Assembly (NCBI RefSeq): GCF_003034915.1
Contig: NZ_PZJX01000032.1
Span: 1-64,000, forward strand
Origin: Mesorhizobium helmanticense
Lineage (GTDB): Bacteria > Pseudomonadota > Alphaproteobacteria > Rhizobiales > Rhizobiaceae
Reading direction: 5' to 3'
Length of the DNA stretch: 64,000 nt
Positions 32,837-41,855 of the stretch are shown here, piece after piece (the first letter of the stretch is position 1; each line of letters opens with the position of its first letter). The translations under genes were made by a program, and so were the position numbers. The notes beneath the pieces were generated by a model. That model was not told the DNA's origin, did not search any database, and saw only the letters and a program-made list of their open reading frames with translations.

Positions 32837-33918
32837 GCGAGGCGGATCGAGGTGCCGACGGGGATGTCGTCGGCGCCGAAATCATTGGTCTCGGTCACCG
32901 ACAGCGGTTTTTCCAACCCAGGTATCTCTACGATCAAATGGGTGATCTCGCCGAAATAGTGGCGCTCGACCACCTTGCCCGCCACCTCGAATTTGGCCGT
33001 CGCATTGTCCCACAGCACGCGCAGGCGCTCGGGCCTTATGCCGAGCGTGGCCGCGCCGCCATTGCGGATGAAAGCCTTCGGCTTGTCGGTCTTGATGCGC
33101 CCGAACCCCAGCGTGTCGACAACCAGCGACGCGCCATTCTCCTCGACGATCTCGGCCTTGACGAAATTCATGCCGCCGAGGAAGTCGGCGACCTGGCGGT
33201 TGACGGGGCGCTGGTAGATCTCCTTGGGCGAGGCGATTTGCGCGATCCTGCCGCCGAACATCACTGCGATACGATCGGACATGGCCAGCGCCTCGTACTG
33301 GTCGTGGGTGACCAGCACGAAGGTGATGCCGACCGCCTGCTGCAGGCGGCGCAGTTCGACCTGCATCTGTTCGCGCAGCTTCTTGTCCAACGCCGACAGC
33401 GGCTCGTCGAGCAGCAGCACCTTGGGCCGCATCACCAGCGCGCGGGCCAGTGCGACGCGCTGGCGCTGGCCGCCGGAAAGCTCGGTGGCGAGGCGCTTGC
33501 CAAGGCCGGTCAGCGACACCTGGGCCAGCGCCTCTTCGACCCTGCGCTTTTCCTCCGCTCTTTCGAGCTTCAACCGCTTCAGGCCGTAGGCGACATTCTG
33601 CTCGACATTGAGATGCGGGAAGATCGCATAGCTCTGGAACACCATGTTCGTCGGCCGGCGGTTGGCGGGAATGCCTTCCATCGACTGACCGTCGACCGAG
33701 ATCGAGCCGCTGGTCGGGTTGTCGAAACCGGCAATCATGCGCAGCAGCGTGGTCTTGCCGCAACCGGACGGACCGAGCAGCGAGAAGAACTCGCCCTCCT
33801 TGATGGTCAGCGAGGCATCGTCGAGCGCCTTGAAGGCGCCATAGCTGCGGGTGACGCTTTTGATTTCGATCATTGGGCGTTCGGTCTGAAGCCGTTCAGT
33901 CCGGGGCCGCTCAGGCAT
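32800..33918 (-). CDS. Polyamine-type ABC transporter ATP-binding protein (PotA-like)
   Basis: 372 residues from the ATG at 33918, with GGGAGG four bases upstream and an 8-base overlap with the preceding permease stop. Walker A GPSGCGKTT, signature LSGGQRQR, Walker B LLLDEPLSALD and VTHDQYEAL are intact. A C-terminal TOBE regulatory domain (about 290-370) is present, as in PotA. It energises the two PotBC-like permeases. The 3' end overlaps the amine oxidase gene tail to tail by 37 bases. Confidence 0.88.
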   Translation of the reverse strand: MPERPRTERLQTERPMIEIKSVTRSYGAFKALDDASLTIKEGEFFSLLGPSGCGKTTLLRMIAGFDNPTSGSISVDGQSMEGIPANRRPTNMVFQSYAIFPHLNVEQNVAYGLKRLKLERAEEKRRVEEALAQVSLTGLGKRLATELSGGQRQRVALARALVMRPKVLLLDEPLSALDKKLREQMQVELRRLQQAVGITFVLVTHDQYEALAMSDRIAVMFGGRIAQIASPKEIYQRPVNRQVADFLGGMNFVKAEIVEENGASLVVDTLGFGRIKTDKPKAFIRNGGAATLGIRPERLRVLWDNATAKFEVAGKVVERHYFGEITHLIVEIPGLEKPLSVTETNDFGADDIPVGTSIRLAYDPEALVAMAD

Positions 33919-34735
33919 AGAGGCCTCCCTCGTTCTGGGTGCGTTTGGCCGCGCGACGGCGCAGGATTTCGGCAATTGTCATCAACAGGAAGGAGGCAGC
34001 CAGCAACAGCGTGCCCAGCGCCAGAACGCCAGGCAGCTTCGAGGCAAAGCGCAATTGGCCCCAGATATAGATCGGCAGCGTCGCCTCGGTGCCGGTCAGG
34101 AAGAAGGCGATGAGGAACTCATCGAGCGAAATGGTGAAGCAGACGAGCAGGCTGGAAATGATCGCCGGCGCCACCATTGGCAGCGTCACGCGCCGGAAAG
34201 TGCCGAAGGCGCTCTCGCCGAGATCGGCCGAGGCTTCCTCCAGGCTGCGATCAAAACCCTCGAAGCCGGCGGTCAGCACCGTCATCGAATAGGGGATGCA
34301 GACCAGGACGTGTCCGAGCACGACGGTGAACAGCGACAGGCTCAGACCGAGTTGCAGTATCACCAACAGCAGGGAGATGGCGACGATGATTTCGGGCAGC
34401 ACCAGCGGCGCCATGATCAGGCCGTTGATGGCGCGGCGGCCGGGGTAGCGGTAGCGGGTGATCGAACGGGCGGCGAGGATGCCGAGAACCGTCGACAGGA
34501 TGGCCGCCGACACGCCGACGACCAAGCTGTTCCAGGCGGCGTCGAGCAACGCCGGCGTGCGCGGCAGATCCTCATACCATTTGAGCGTGAAGCCGGAGAG
34601 CGGGAATTTGGGCGTCGCGGCCGTGTTGACCGAGAAGATCGGCAGGAAGATGACCGGCAGATAGAGGAAGACGACGTAGAGAAACGCATAGGCCGACAGC
34701 CAGCCATTGGCCAGGAAGCGCCGCATCGCCGTCAT
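33911..34735 (-). CDS. Polyamine-type ABC transporter permease (PotC-like)
   Basis: 274 residues. A BPD_transp_1 (MetI-like) permease with about six membrane helices. The EAA loop is recognisable in LEEASADLGESAFGTFRRVT, which docks on the ATPase. Position after the PotB-like gene and before the PotA-like gene gives the order potB-potC-potA on this strand. A short direct repeat (CATCGCGCCAACCTC at 34733-34747 and 34762-34776) lies at its start, spanning the junction with the previous gene. Confidence 0.87.
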   Translation of the reverse strand: MTAMRRFLANGWLSAYAFLYVVFLYLPVIFLPIFSVNTAATPKFPLSGFTLKWYEDLPRTPALLDAAWNSLVVGVSAAILSTVLGILAARSITRYRYPGRRAINGLIMAPLVLPEIIVAISLLLVILQLGLSLSLFTVVLGHVLVCIPYSMTVLTAGFEGFDRSLEEASADLGESAFGTFRRVTLPMVAPAIISSLLVCFTISLDEFLIAFFLTGTEATLPIYIWGQLRFASKLPGVLALGTLLLAASFLLMTIAEILRRRAAKRTQNEGGLYA

Positions 34736-34759
34736 CGCGCCAACCTCATCATGCCAGCC

Positions 34760-35677
34760 TCATCGCGCCAACCTCTGGGCGGCACGCAGGATCAGCACGG
34801 TGGCGCCGGCTATCAGCGTGACGATCAGCATGGTGGTGACCGAAAGTGCGGCGCCCAGCGGCCAGTTGGAGGCCTTGCCGAATTGAGCCTGGATGGCATT
34901 GGCGATCATGACGCCGTCCTTGCCGCCGACAAGCTTGGGCGTGACATAGTCGCCGACAGTCGGGATCATGACGATCAGCGCCGCCGAGATGACACCCGGC
35001 GCCGACAGCGGCAGTGTCACGCGCAGGAAGGAACGAATGGGACCATCGCCGAGGTCCGTGGCCGCCTCGACCAGCGTGCGGTCGACTTTTTCCAGAGAAA
35101 CGAAGATCGGCAGGATGGCGAAGGCCGCCCAGGCATGGGTCAGCGTGATGATGACGGCGCTCGAATTATAGAGCAGCGCCGTTGACGGCTCGTCGATGAC
35201 GCCAAGCCCCATCAGGCCGGAATTCAAGACGCCGTTATAGCCGAGGATCACCTTCCACGACATCACGCGCAGGAGATAGCTGGTCCAGAACGGGATGGTG
35301 ATCAGGAACAGCCACAGGCTCTTGTGACGACCGCCATGGAAAGAGATGAAGTAGGCGATTGGATAGGCGAGCACCACCGTGAAGAAGCTCACCATCAGCG
35401 AGATGTAGAGCGAGCGCCAGAGCAGATCGCGATAGATCGGCTCGGTCAGCGCGACGCGGTAGTTCTCCAACGTGAAGGTGCGGTCGATGGTGAGGTAATT
35501 CTGCGTCCAGAAGGAATGCGCGATGACCACCAGGATCGGCAGGACCAGAAGTATGAGCGCGTAGAGAAAGGTCGGGCTGATCAGGGCAAAGCCCTGGACG
35601 GGTTCGGACTGCAGAAGGGCGTTTCGTCTGGCCCGCGTCATGCCGAACGCGGGCGACCCTTCCGCAGCCGCCGTCAT
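34760..35677 (-). CDS. Polyamine-type ABC transporter permease (PotB-like)
   Basis: 305 residues from the ATG at 35677, after GGAGGG. A MetI-like permease with about six helices; the EAA loop is LVEAATDLGDGPIRSFLRVT. It is the first gene of the leftward transporter operon. A BetI-like operator at 35909-35924 lies between it and the divergent aminotransferase gene, so import and catabolism are probably induced together. Confidence 0.87.
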   Translation of the reverse strand: MTAAAEGSPAFGMTRARRNALLQSEPVQGFALISPTFLYALILLVLPILVVIAHSFWTQNYLTIDRTFTLENYRVALTEPIYRDLLWRSLYISLMVSFFTVVLAYPIAYFISFHGGRHKSLWLFLITIPFWTSYLLRVMSWKVILGYNGVLNSGLMGLGVIDEPSTALLYNSSAVIITLTHAWAAFAILPIFVSLEKVDRTLVEAATDLGDGPIRSFLRVTLPLSAPGVISAALIVMIPTVGDYVTPKLVGGKDGVMIANAIQAQFGKASNWPLGAALSVTTMLIVTLIAGATVLILRAAQRLAR

Positions 35678-36009
35678 TGCAAGCCCTCCGGCAGGGCCCC
35701 GGGCGTGATTTCGGTTGCTGGCGCGGATTGTCCTGCCATGCGGCGTCCCATTCTAGAGACCGGCTGCTTGTTCCCACTTTTATGCCTGGAGCGTGACCGA
35801 ACGCGAAACTGGTGACCGCGTTTGCCGATCGCACTCCGAGCTTGCCGGCTTTCTTTCATCATGAGCGCATCCGCGGATTGAAATCAAGCGCTATTTCTGC
35901 AATATTGATTGAACGGACATTCAAAATGAAGTGAAAAACCGGTTCTCCCGCAGTTGTCGGCGGGCTTGGTGTCCGATGAAAATTCGCGACGAAACAATGC
36001 GAGGCGACG
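35678..36009. other. Divergent control region of transporter and aminotransferase
   Basis: No gene seen in 332 bases. The aminotransferase-proximal third is AT-rich and carries the BetI-like operator (35909-35924). The part nearer the PotB-like gene is GC-rich with no clear structure; it may be leader mRNA. Confidence 0.55.
35909..35924. promoter_or_regulatory. BetI-like operator, copy 2
   Basis: TTGAACGGACATTCAA, preceded by ATTGA. With its flank ATTGATTGAACG it strongly recalls choline-regulon BetI boxes as I remember them. It lies between the PotB-like gene and the aminotransferase gene. Confidence 0.68.
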
Positions 36010-37428
36010 ATGGCGGCTGCAAGAGATCTGAGGGTAACCGGAATGGCGGAGCCTGGCGATGAAGATGCCGTCGATCTGGCCAGGCGTCATCTTATCCAGC
36101 CCTGGCCGTTTGCCGGCTCGGTCGGCCACGAGGCGCGCGCGCTGATCGGCGAGGGCGACGGCATCTACATCACCGACAGCAGCGGCCAAAGGCTGATCGA
36201 CGGGCCGGCCGGCATGTGGTGCATCAATATCGGTCATCGCCGCGAGGAACTCGCCAAGGTGATGTACGATCAGGCGATGGCGCTGTCCTACAACACGCCA
36301 TGGTACACGATGAACGCGCCGTCGGCACAGCTTGCCAGGCGCATCGCCGACCATGCGCCCGGGGACCTCAGCCATGTCTTCCTCACCACGGGAGGCTCCT
36401 CGGCGGTGGAGACGGCACTGCGCTTCATGCAGTTCTACAACAATGTGCGCGGTCGACCGGAAAAGAAGCTGATCCTGAGCCGTGGCGGCGCCTATCACGG
36501 CTCGACCTATCTGTCGGCCTCGCTCAACGGACGCCCGCGCGACCGCGACTGGATGGATGGCGCCGACGAGCTCGTCGTCAAATTGTCGTCGCCCGATCCG
36601 TTCCGCCGGCCAAAAGGCATGAGCCTTGCCGCCTTCACCGATGGCCTCATCGATGAATTCCGCGATACCGTCGCCCGCGTTGGCGCTGAGCGGATCGGCG
36701 CTTTCGTCGGCGAGCCGGTGCAGGCGTCGGGTGGCGTCATCGTGCCGCCGGACGGTTACCTCAAGCGCATCCGCGAGATCTGCCGAGACAACGACATCCT
36801 CTATATTTCCGACGAGGTGGTGACTGCCTTCGGCCGGCTCGGCCATGTCTTTGCTTCCGGCGACGTGTTCGGCATCGATCCTGACATGATCACCTTCGCC
36901 AAGGGGGTGACATCAGGCTATTTCCCGCTTGGCGGGGTCATCATCTCGCAACGGCTGCTGGAGCAGTTGCGCCGCTCGAACCATCCCGACGCCATGTTCG
37001 GCCATGGGCTGACCTACACCAGCCATCCCATTGGCTGCGCGGTGGCGTTGAAGAACCTCGACATCCTCGAAGACAGCGTGCTTGCTCATGCGCGCGAGGT
37101 CGCGCCCTATTTCCAGGCGCAGCTGAAGACGCTGGAGGAACTGCCGCTGGTCGGCGAGGTGCGCGGCCTCGGGCTGATGGGTTGCGTCGAATGCGTGGCC
37201 GACCGCGAAAGCAAGGACCCATTGCAGCTCGACAAGAATGTCGGCAAGCGCATCGACGCGCATTGCCACGAGCTTGGCCTCTTGGTCCGGCCGCTGATCA
37301 ACATGTGTGTGATGTCGCCGCCGCTGATCATTTCGCGAGAACAGATCGACGACATGGTGGCGATCCTGCGCGAAGGCATTTCGCGGACAATGGACGATCT
37401 CAGGAAAGAAGGCGTGTGGCGGGGGTGA
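36010..37428 (+). CDS. Class III PLP-dependent aminotransferase
   Basis: 472 residues; the ATG has GAGG five bases upstream. Fold-type I omega-aminotransferase: GGSSAVETALRF binds phosphate, Asp268 (ISDEV) contacts the pyridine ring and Lys298 (DMITFAKGVTSG) should carry PLP. It resembles beta-alanine/putrescine:pyruvate aminotransferases. It would remove a terminal amino group from the imported amine or an intermediate. It faces away from the transporter operon across a BetI-like operator and is convergent with the Rieske gene. Confidence 0.88.
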   Translation: MAAARDLRVTGMAEPGDEDAVDLARRHLIQPWPFAGSVGHEARALIGEGDGIYITDSSGQRLIDGPAGMWCINIGHRREELAKVMYDQAMALSYNTPWYTMNAPSAQLARRIADHAPGDLSHVFLTTGGSSAVETALRFMQFYNNVRGRPEKKLILSRGGAYHGSTYLSASLNGRPRDRDWMDGADELVVKLSSPDPFRRPKGMSLAAFTDGLIDEFRDTVARVGAERIGAFVGEPVQASGGVIVPPDGYLKRIREICRDNDILYISDEVVTAFGRLGHVFASGDVFGIDPDMITFAKGVTSGYFPLGGVIISQRLLEQLRRSNHPDAMFGHGLTYTSHPIGCAVALKNLDILEDSVLAHAREVAPYFQAQLKTLEELPLVGEVRGLGLMGCVECVADRESKDPLQLDKNVGKRIDAHCHELGLLVRPLINMCVMSPPLIISREQIDDMVAILREGISRTMDDLRKEGVWRG

Positions 37429-37461
37429 GGGCCAATCTCCCACAAGGGGAGATCGGCAGCT

Positions 37462-38664
37462 TTATACCTGCGATCGCATGGCCTCGTTGAGGTTCCACAT
37501 GTCCTTTTCCTCCGGCGCGGTTTCCAGCCCAAGCACGGGGATCTGCTTGCGCAGATGGTCATGGTGGGTGCGCACGCCATATTCGAGATCGGAGAGATAG
37601 AAACCCTCGAAGGCTTCGGACAGCATGGATTCGTTCGACCAGACGGAAAGCTGCACGTCCTCGTTCATGGTGTCGCGGTCAATGCGATAGGCGAGGTAGC
37701 GCGCCGCCGCCTGTTCCCTGGTCTCGTCTGGATAGCGGTAGATGGCGCCGCGCAGCAGCGTCTCGCCGGTCGACAGCGGGAACTCCTGATAGAACTGCAC
37801 CGATTCCGGCATGATCGACAGCGCGTTGTTGGGGAAGATGCCGTAATAGATCCAGGCCTTGCGCAGGTGTTCCGGCAGGTGCGCCGCCGCGGATGCGAGC
37901 TTGATGTACTGGGCTACGCTCCAGCGCCTTCCGGCATGCGGATTGTAGGTGGCGAAGGAGCGCGACACGCCGTTGATGAACGGCTCGTCGAAATAGGTTG
38001 CACCATAGAGATCCTGCAAGGCGGGATGGGCCATGGCGACATGGTAGCCTTCATTGTCGACGTCGCGCACCGATTTCCAGTTGACCGGCGACTTCTGGGT
38101 CCAGATGCCCCAGGACGGTACCATGTCGGCGACGCCGTAATGCGTCATCTCAGCCTCGATCGGCTTCAGCAATTCTGCCACCGACGGCTGCGGGCCGCCC
38201 TTGCGGAAGCGGATGAAGATGAAGCCCATCCAGATTTCGAGGTCGAGCGGCATCAGGCCGAATTCGGTTTTGTCGAGGTCGGGGAAGGAGCGCGGGCGGG
38301 CAGCACCGCGCAGCGTGCCGTCGAGATTGTAGACCCAGCCGTGGAAAGGGCAGACCAGCGCATTCCTGCAGGTGCCCTGGCTGTCGGCGACGACGCGGCT
38401 GCCGCGGTGGCGGCACATATTGTTGAAGGCGCGCACGACGCCGTCCTTGCCACGCACGATCAGCGCCCGTTCGCCGACCACATCCATGGTCAGATAGTCG
38501 CCGGCATTCGGCACGTCGGAGACATGGCCGGCGATCTGCCAGTGATTGCGGAAGACGTATTCTTTCTCGAGTTCGAGAAGGGCGTTGGAATGATAGCTCC
38601 AGCCCGGCAAGCCCCGCCGGTCCCAATCATTGGGGATCGCCACGTCACGGAGGTGCGGGTTCAT
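37462..38664 (-). CDS. Rieske non-heme iron oxygenase, alpha subunit (demethylase-like)
   Basis: 400 residues from the ATG at 38664; a reading from 38715 would begin inside the operator. The Rieske cluster ligands are Cys84-x-His86 and Cys105-x2-His108. The catalytic domain has the iron ligands His208 and His213 (EGYHVAMAHPAL). It resembles single-component-alpha enzymes of the GbcA/Stc2/CntA kind that demethylate or split quaternary amines. Such enzymes need a reductase, and none is encoded in the locus. The perfect palindrome at 38678-38701 should control it. Confidence 0.87.
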   Translation of the reverse strand: MNPHLRDVAIPNDWDRRGLPGWSYHSNALLELEKEYVFRNHWQIAGHVSDVPNAGDYLTMDVVGERALIVRGKDGVVRAFNNMCRHRGSRVVADSQGTCRNALVCPFHGWVYNLDGTLRGAARPRSFPDLDKTEFGLMPLDLEIWMGFIFIRFRKGGPQPSVAELLKPIEAEMTHYGVADMVPSWGIWTQKSPVNWKSVRDVDNEGYHVAMAHPALQDLYGATYFDEPFINGVSRSFATYNPHAGRRWSVAQYIKLASAAAHLPEHLRKAWIYYGIFPNNALSIMPESVQFYQEFPLSTGETLLRGAIYRYPDETREQAAARYLAYRIDRDTMNEDVQLSVWSNESMLSEAFEGFYLSDLEYGVRTHHDHLRKQIPVLGLETAPEEKDMWNLNEAMRSQV

Positions 38665-38677
38665 AAACGGCTCTTTA

Positions 38678-38701
38678 TTTGTTGAATACTCATTCAACAA
38701 A
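38678..38701. promoter_or_regulatory. BetI-like operator, copy 3 (best palindrome)
   Basis: Perfect 10-base arms TTTGTTGAAT and ATTCAACAAA around ACTC, 14 bases upstream of the Rieske start. It contains the 16-base core TTGAAT-N4-ATTCAA shared with copies 1 and 2. Confidence 0.72.
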
Positions 38702-39171
38702 AGCATATTTTTCATTGAAATGCAATGGCTTGTGGAGATCAGAAGTTTCCATAGAGTTGAGCTCTGGCGTTTTCAGGACCAGCATGACGACAGAAAATCC
38801 CGGAAATTCCGGGTGTTAACATGGGTTGTGAAACGGGCGCGCGCGCCATGTGAGGATTCGGCGCTGCCGCGCCGAGAAAACAACCGCGTCTTGCGTGGAA
38901 AGATCGCCGTTGCCCCGAATTCCATTCAGAAGTGTGGGATTGATCACTGTCCGGCGCCTGATTCCGGCCTAGAGGGGTGCTGTCGGCGTCCTTGTCACAG
39001 CAAACAGTTTCGAAACGAACCTTGTGTCGGCTGTGGCCAAACATGCCAATAACGGCTGAATTTTCTCGTTTCAAAGCCGTTACACAAGAAAGCGGGTGCA
39101 CCATTCGCCCGTTACCAGGCGCGGTTAAGTTCGTTTTACTGAAAAAAGAAAATCGACGACAGGGAACAACG
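38702..39171. other. Intergenic region upstream of small secreted protein
   Basis: No supported gene in 470 bases. Seen: a 10-base palindrome GTTTCGAAAC (39007-39016), and an inverted repeat TAACGGCT (39050-39057) with AGCCGTTA (39075-39082). Either could be regulatory for the gene at 39172. Confidence 0.45.
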
Positions 39172-39582
39172 ATGTTTACCAAGATCCACACCGCCGGCCA
39201 CGATCACCAGTTCCAGGCCCCGGTGCGCAATGACCGCCGCCCGCAACTGGCATTGCGCCAGCGCGCCAGCGATCATCCGATGGGCCTGTTCACGGTGCTG
39301 GCTGCCGCCGCATTCGTCGGCATGGCGTTCACGCCGACGGTTGGCCCCGCCTTTGCTTCGCTGAACCCACCCGCCAACGTCATCGACGGCGCGCCAACCA
39401 CGACCAAGACCGGGCGCTTGCCGATGCCACAGATCGATTTTGCCTGCAAGGGCCAGGCCTGGGGCGCCGAGAGCGTGGACTGCCTGCGCGCCATCGCCCA
39501 GCAGTCCGGGGTGCACAGAGCCCGCGCCGTCCGCATGATCGCGAATGCAGCGCCGCTGGCCAGCACACCAAACGTTTTTTGA
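39172..39582 (+). CDS. Hypothetical small exported protein
   Basis: 136 residues from the ATG at 39172; an upstream reading exists but crosses the palindromes. The N-terminal 35 residues are polar, then a hydrophobic helix (MGLFTVLAAAAFVGMAFTP) ends near AFA, which could be a late signal peptide or an anchor. The mature part has two cysteines in FACKGQAWGAESVDCLRAIA, probably a disulfide. No known family. The strong flanking terminator and own promoter region suggest a single-gene unit. Periplasmic location is inferred. Confidence 0.68.
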   Translation: MFTKIHTAGHDHQFQAPVRNDRRPQLALRQRASDHPMGLFTVLAAAAFVGMAFTPTVGPAFASLNPPANVIDGAPTTTKTGRLPMPQIDFACKGQAWGAESVDCLRAIAQQSGVHRARAVRMIANAAPLASTPNVF

Positions 39583-39667
39583 GTTTTTGGCGAGCATGGT
39601 CTTTTCGAAGACCGGTTCCCCCTTCCAGGGATCATGCTTGCCCGAGCGTCCTCCAGCGCTCAAGTCA

Positions 39668-39704
39668 GGCTCCCGCCGCATCGTCGGTTGGGGGCCTTCT
39701 TTTT
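39668..39704 (+). terminator. Rho-independent terminator
   Basis: An imperfect GC-rich stem (GGCTCCCGCCG with TCGGTTGGGGGCC) followed by TTCTTTTT (39697-39704). It ends the small secreted protein gene, just before the convergent kinase gene end. Confidence 0.6.
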
Positions 39705-39712
39705 AACGCTTT

Positions 39713-41800
39713 CTAGCTTCCCAATGCCGCCTGTTCGGCAATCGCCGTCAGCACGCCGCGCACGTCCAGCGTGCTGAACGGCTTTTCCAGGATCTGCGGT
39801 CGCAGCGGCGCGGGCAAGGCCTCGATCTCGGCCTTGGCGCCGATCAGGTCGCCGGTGACCAGCACGAAGCGCCGCGCCAGATCGGGCCGCTCAGTGAGCA
39901 GTTCGCGATAGATCGATATGCCGCTGGTGCCGGGCATGCGCAGATCAGAAAAGACGATGTCCGGCGGCATGTGGCCGCCCAAGGTCGCAGCCGTCGATGC
40001 CCAGATCGGCACGATGCGCGACTTGATGCCCATCAGTTCCAGAATATCGGAGAGCGAGGCGGCGACATCGGGCTCGTCATCGATGATCAGCGCATGGCGC
40101 AATCCGCTCGACCGCGTCGGGCTTTCGCCCGCGACGGCGCCGCTGGCGGCGATCGCCGGCAATTGCACGACGAAACGCGCGCCCCTCGGCATGACCTCTT
40201 CGAACCAGACATTGCCATTGTGCCTTTCGATGATCGACTTCGAGATCGACAGGCCGATACCGGTGCCAACGCCGACCGGCTTGGTGGTGAAATAGGATTC
40301 GAAGATACGGGCGCGTATCGCCTCCGGCACGCCCGGGCCGTTATCCTCGACGGAGAAACTGGGATTGCCGTGGTCGCTGCGAAAAGTCCGGACCTTGATC
40401 AGCCGGTCGCCGCCGATGCCGGCCAGGGCGTGCTGGCTGTTGACGAGGAAGTTGGCGGCCACTTGCGTCACATGGTCGGCGTCGGCCATGGCCAGCAGCG
40501 GACCGCTGGCAAAATCGGTATCGATGATGATGCCGGTCGATCTGGCGCCATAGGCGGTCACTTCGAGGGCCGCGCGAACCACCTGGTTGAGATCGGTCTC
40601 GGCCTGGGCCGCTGGATGCAGACGCACCATCGACAGAAAACTCTTGACGATGCGGCCGCAGCGCTCGGCGGCGGCGCGGACCTTTTCGGCGCGCACCTTG
40701 GTCTGCGGATCGGAGGCGAATTCGTGGAGCAGCGTCGATTGGGCTACGACCACGGCCAACGGATTGTTGAGCTCATGCGACACGCCAGCAAGCAGCGAGC
40801 CCATCGCCGCCATTTTCTCGTTCTGGTGCAGCTTTTCGCGCTGGCGGCCGATCTCCTCCTCGGCGCGCAATTTGTCGCGCAGGTCGCGGATCGAGCCGAA
40901 GATCAGTCGGCGGTCGGCGACCCGCATCTCGGTTGCCGTCAATTCGATCGGAAAGACTTCGCCAGCCGCGTTCTGGGTGACGGTCTCGAGCCGCTGGCCG
41001 ACCATCGGCGCGCCGCGGCCCGACATGTAATCGGCGCCCGACGCATAGCCCTTGCGGTAATATTCCGGAACGACGGTGTCGAGCAGGTCCTTGCCGAGGA
41101 TGTCGCTGCGCTGGTAGCCGAACATCTTTTCGGCGGCCGGGTTGAATTCGATGATCGAGCCGGTTTCGTCGATGACGATGATGGCATCGAGCGAGGCCTG
41201 CAGCATGGTCCGGCGAATGACCTCGCTGGCATGGGCATCGGAAAGCGATCGTTCGATGGCGTCGCTGATGGCCAGCGCGATGATGTGCAGCGCCGCCTCT
41301 TCCTCGTCGGTCCATTCACGCTCGTTCACACAATCGTTGATTGCTAGCGTGCCCCACAGATGGCCGTGCGCAAAGACCGACACCGACAGGAACGACTTGA
41401 TGTGCTGCTTTTCGAAATCGGTTCTCAGGAAACCTTCGAGGTCGCGCGTGTGTCCGGCGAAGACCTTGCCTTGCCTTTCATCCTCTCCCAGCCGCTCAAG
41501 CAGCGGATCCGAATTGACGACCGACTGCATGATGACCGTCGGCGACGCCAACTCGCCGCCAAACCGGGGGTCGATCCAGTAGGCCGCGACCGACTGGGCA
41601 AAACCCTGGCCGGGCAGTTCGCGCAGACGAAACAGGATGCCGCGCTGGCAATCGAGCGCCGTGCAGAGCGTGGCAAGGATGTTTTCCATCTCGCGCTGCC
41701 AGTCACCGGCTTCGCGCAGCCGGCGGACGACATTGACAGCCGCCATCGCCGCGCCTTGCCTGGCGCCGTGCACATCGGTGTGTCCTGCTTCAGCAGTCAT
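39713..41800 (-). CDS. Hybrid sensor histidine kinase (GAF-PAS-HisKA-HATPase-receiver)
   Basis: 695 residues, no membrane segment. GAF domain about 33-185, PAS about 195-305 (ILVIDETGSIIEFNPAAE-like text), HisKA with phosphoacceptor His342 (GVSHELNNPL), and HATPase about 440-550 (DNGPGVP, GTGIGLSISK). A C-terminal receiver follows, about 570-690 (DIVFSDLRMPG, ILEKPFS). It lies 55 bases downstream of an OmpR-type regulator gene on the same strand, so the two form a phosphorelay pair. The signal is unknown. Confidence 0.87.
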   Translation of the reverse strand: MTAEAGHTDVHGARQGAAMAAVNVVRRLREAGDWQREMENILATLCTALDCQRGILFRLRELPGQGFAQSVAAYWIDPRFGGELASPTVIMQSVVNSDPLLERLGEDERQGKVFAGHTRDLEGFLRTDFEKQHIKSFLSVSVFAHGHLWGTLAINDCVNEREWTDEEEAALHIIALAISDAIERSLSDAHASEVIRRTMLQASLDAIIVIDETGSIIEFNPAAEKMFGYQRSDILGKDLLDTVVPEYYRKGYASGADYMSGRGAPMVGQRLETVTQNAAGEVFPIELTATEMRVADRRLIFGSIRDLRDKLRAEEEIGRQREKLHQNEKMAAMGSLLAGVSHELNNPLAVVVAQSTLLHEFASDPQTKVRAEKVRAAAERCGRIVKSFLSMVRLHPAAQAETDLNQVVRAALEVTAYGARSTGIIIDTDFASGPLLAMADADHVTQVAANFLVNSQHALAGIGGDRLIKVRTFRSDHGNPSFSVEDNGPGVPEAIRARIFESYFTTKPVGVGTGIGLSISKSIIERHNGNVWFEEVMPRGARFVVQLPAIAASGAVAGESPTRSSGLRHALIIDDEPDVAASLSDILELMGIKSRIVPIWASTAATLGGHMPPDIVFSDLRMPGTSGISIYRELLTERPDLARRFVLVTGDLIGAKAEIEALPAPLRPQILEKPFSTLDVRGVLTAIAEQAALGS

Positions 41801-41855
41801 TGTCAGCCGTCATTTTCAGAGCCGCGCCAGGCCAGAGTGGATACCAGCGGCCCGT

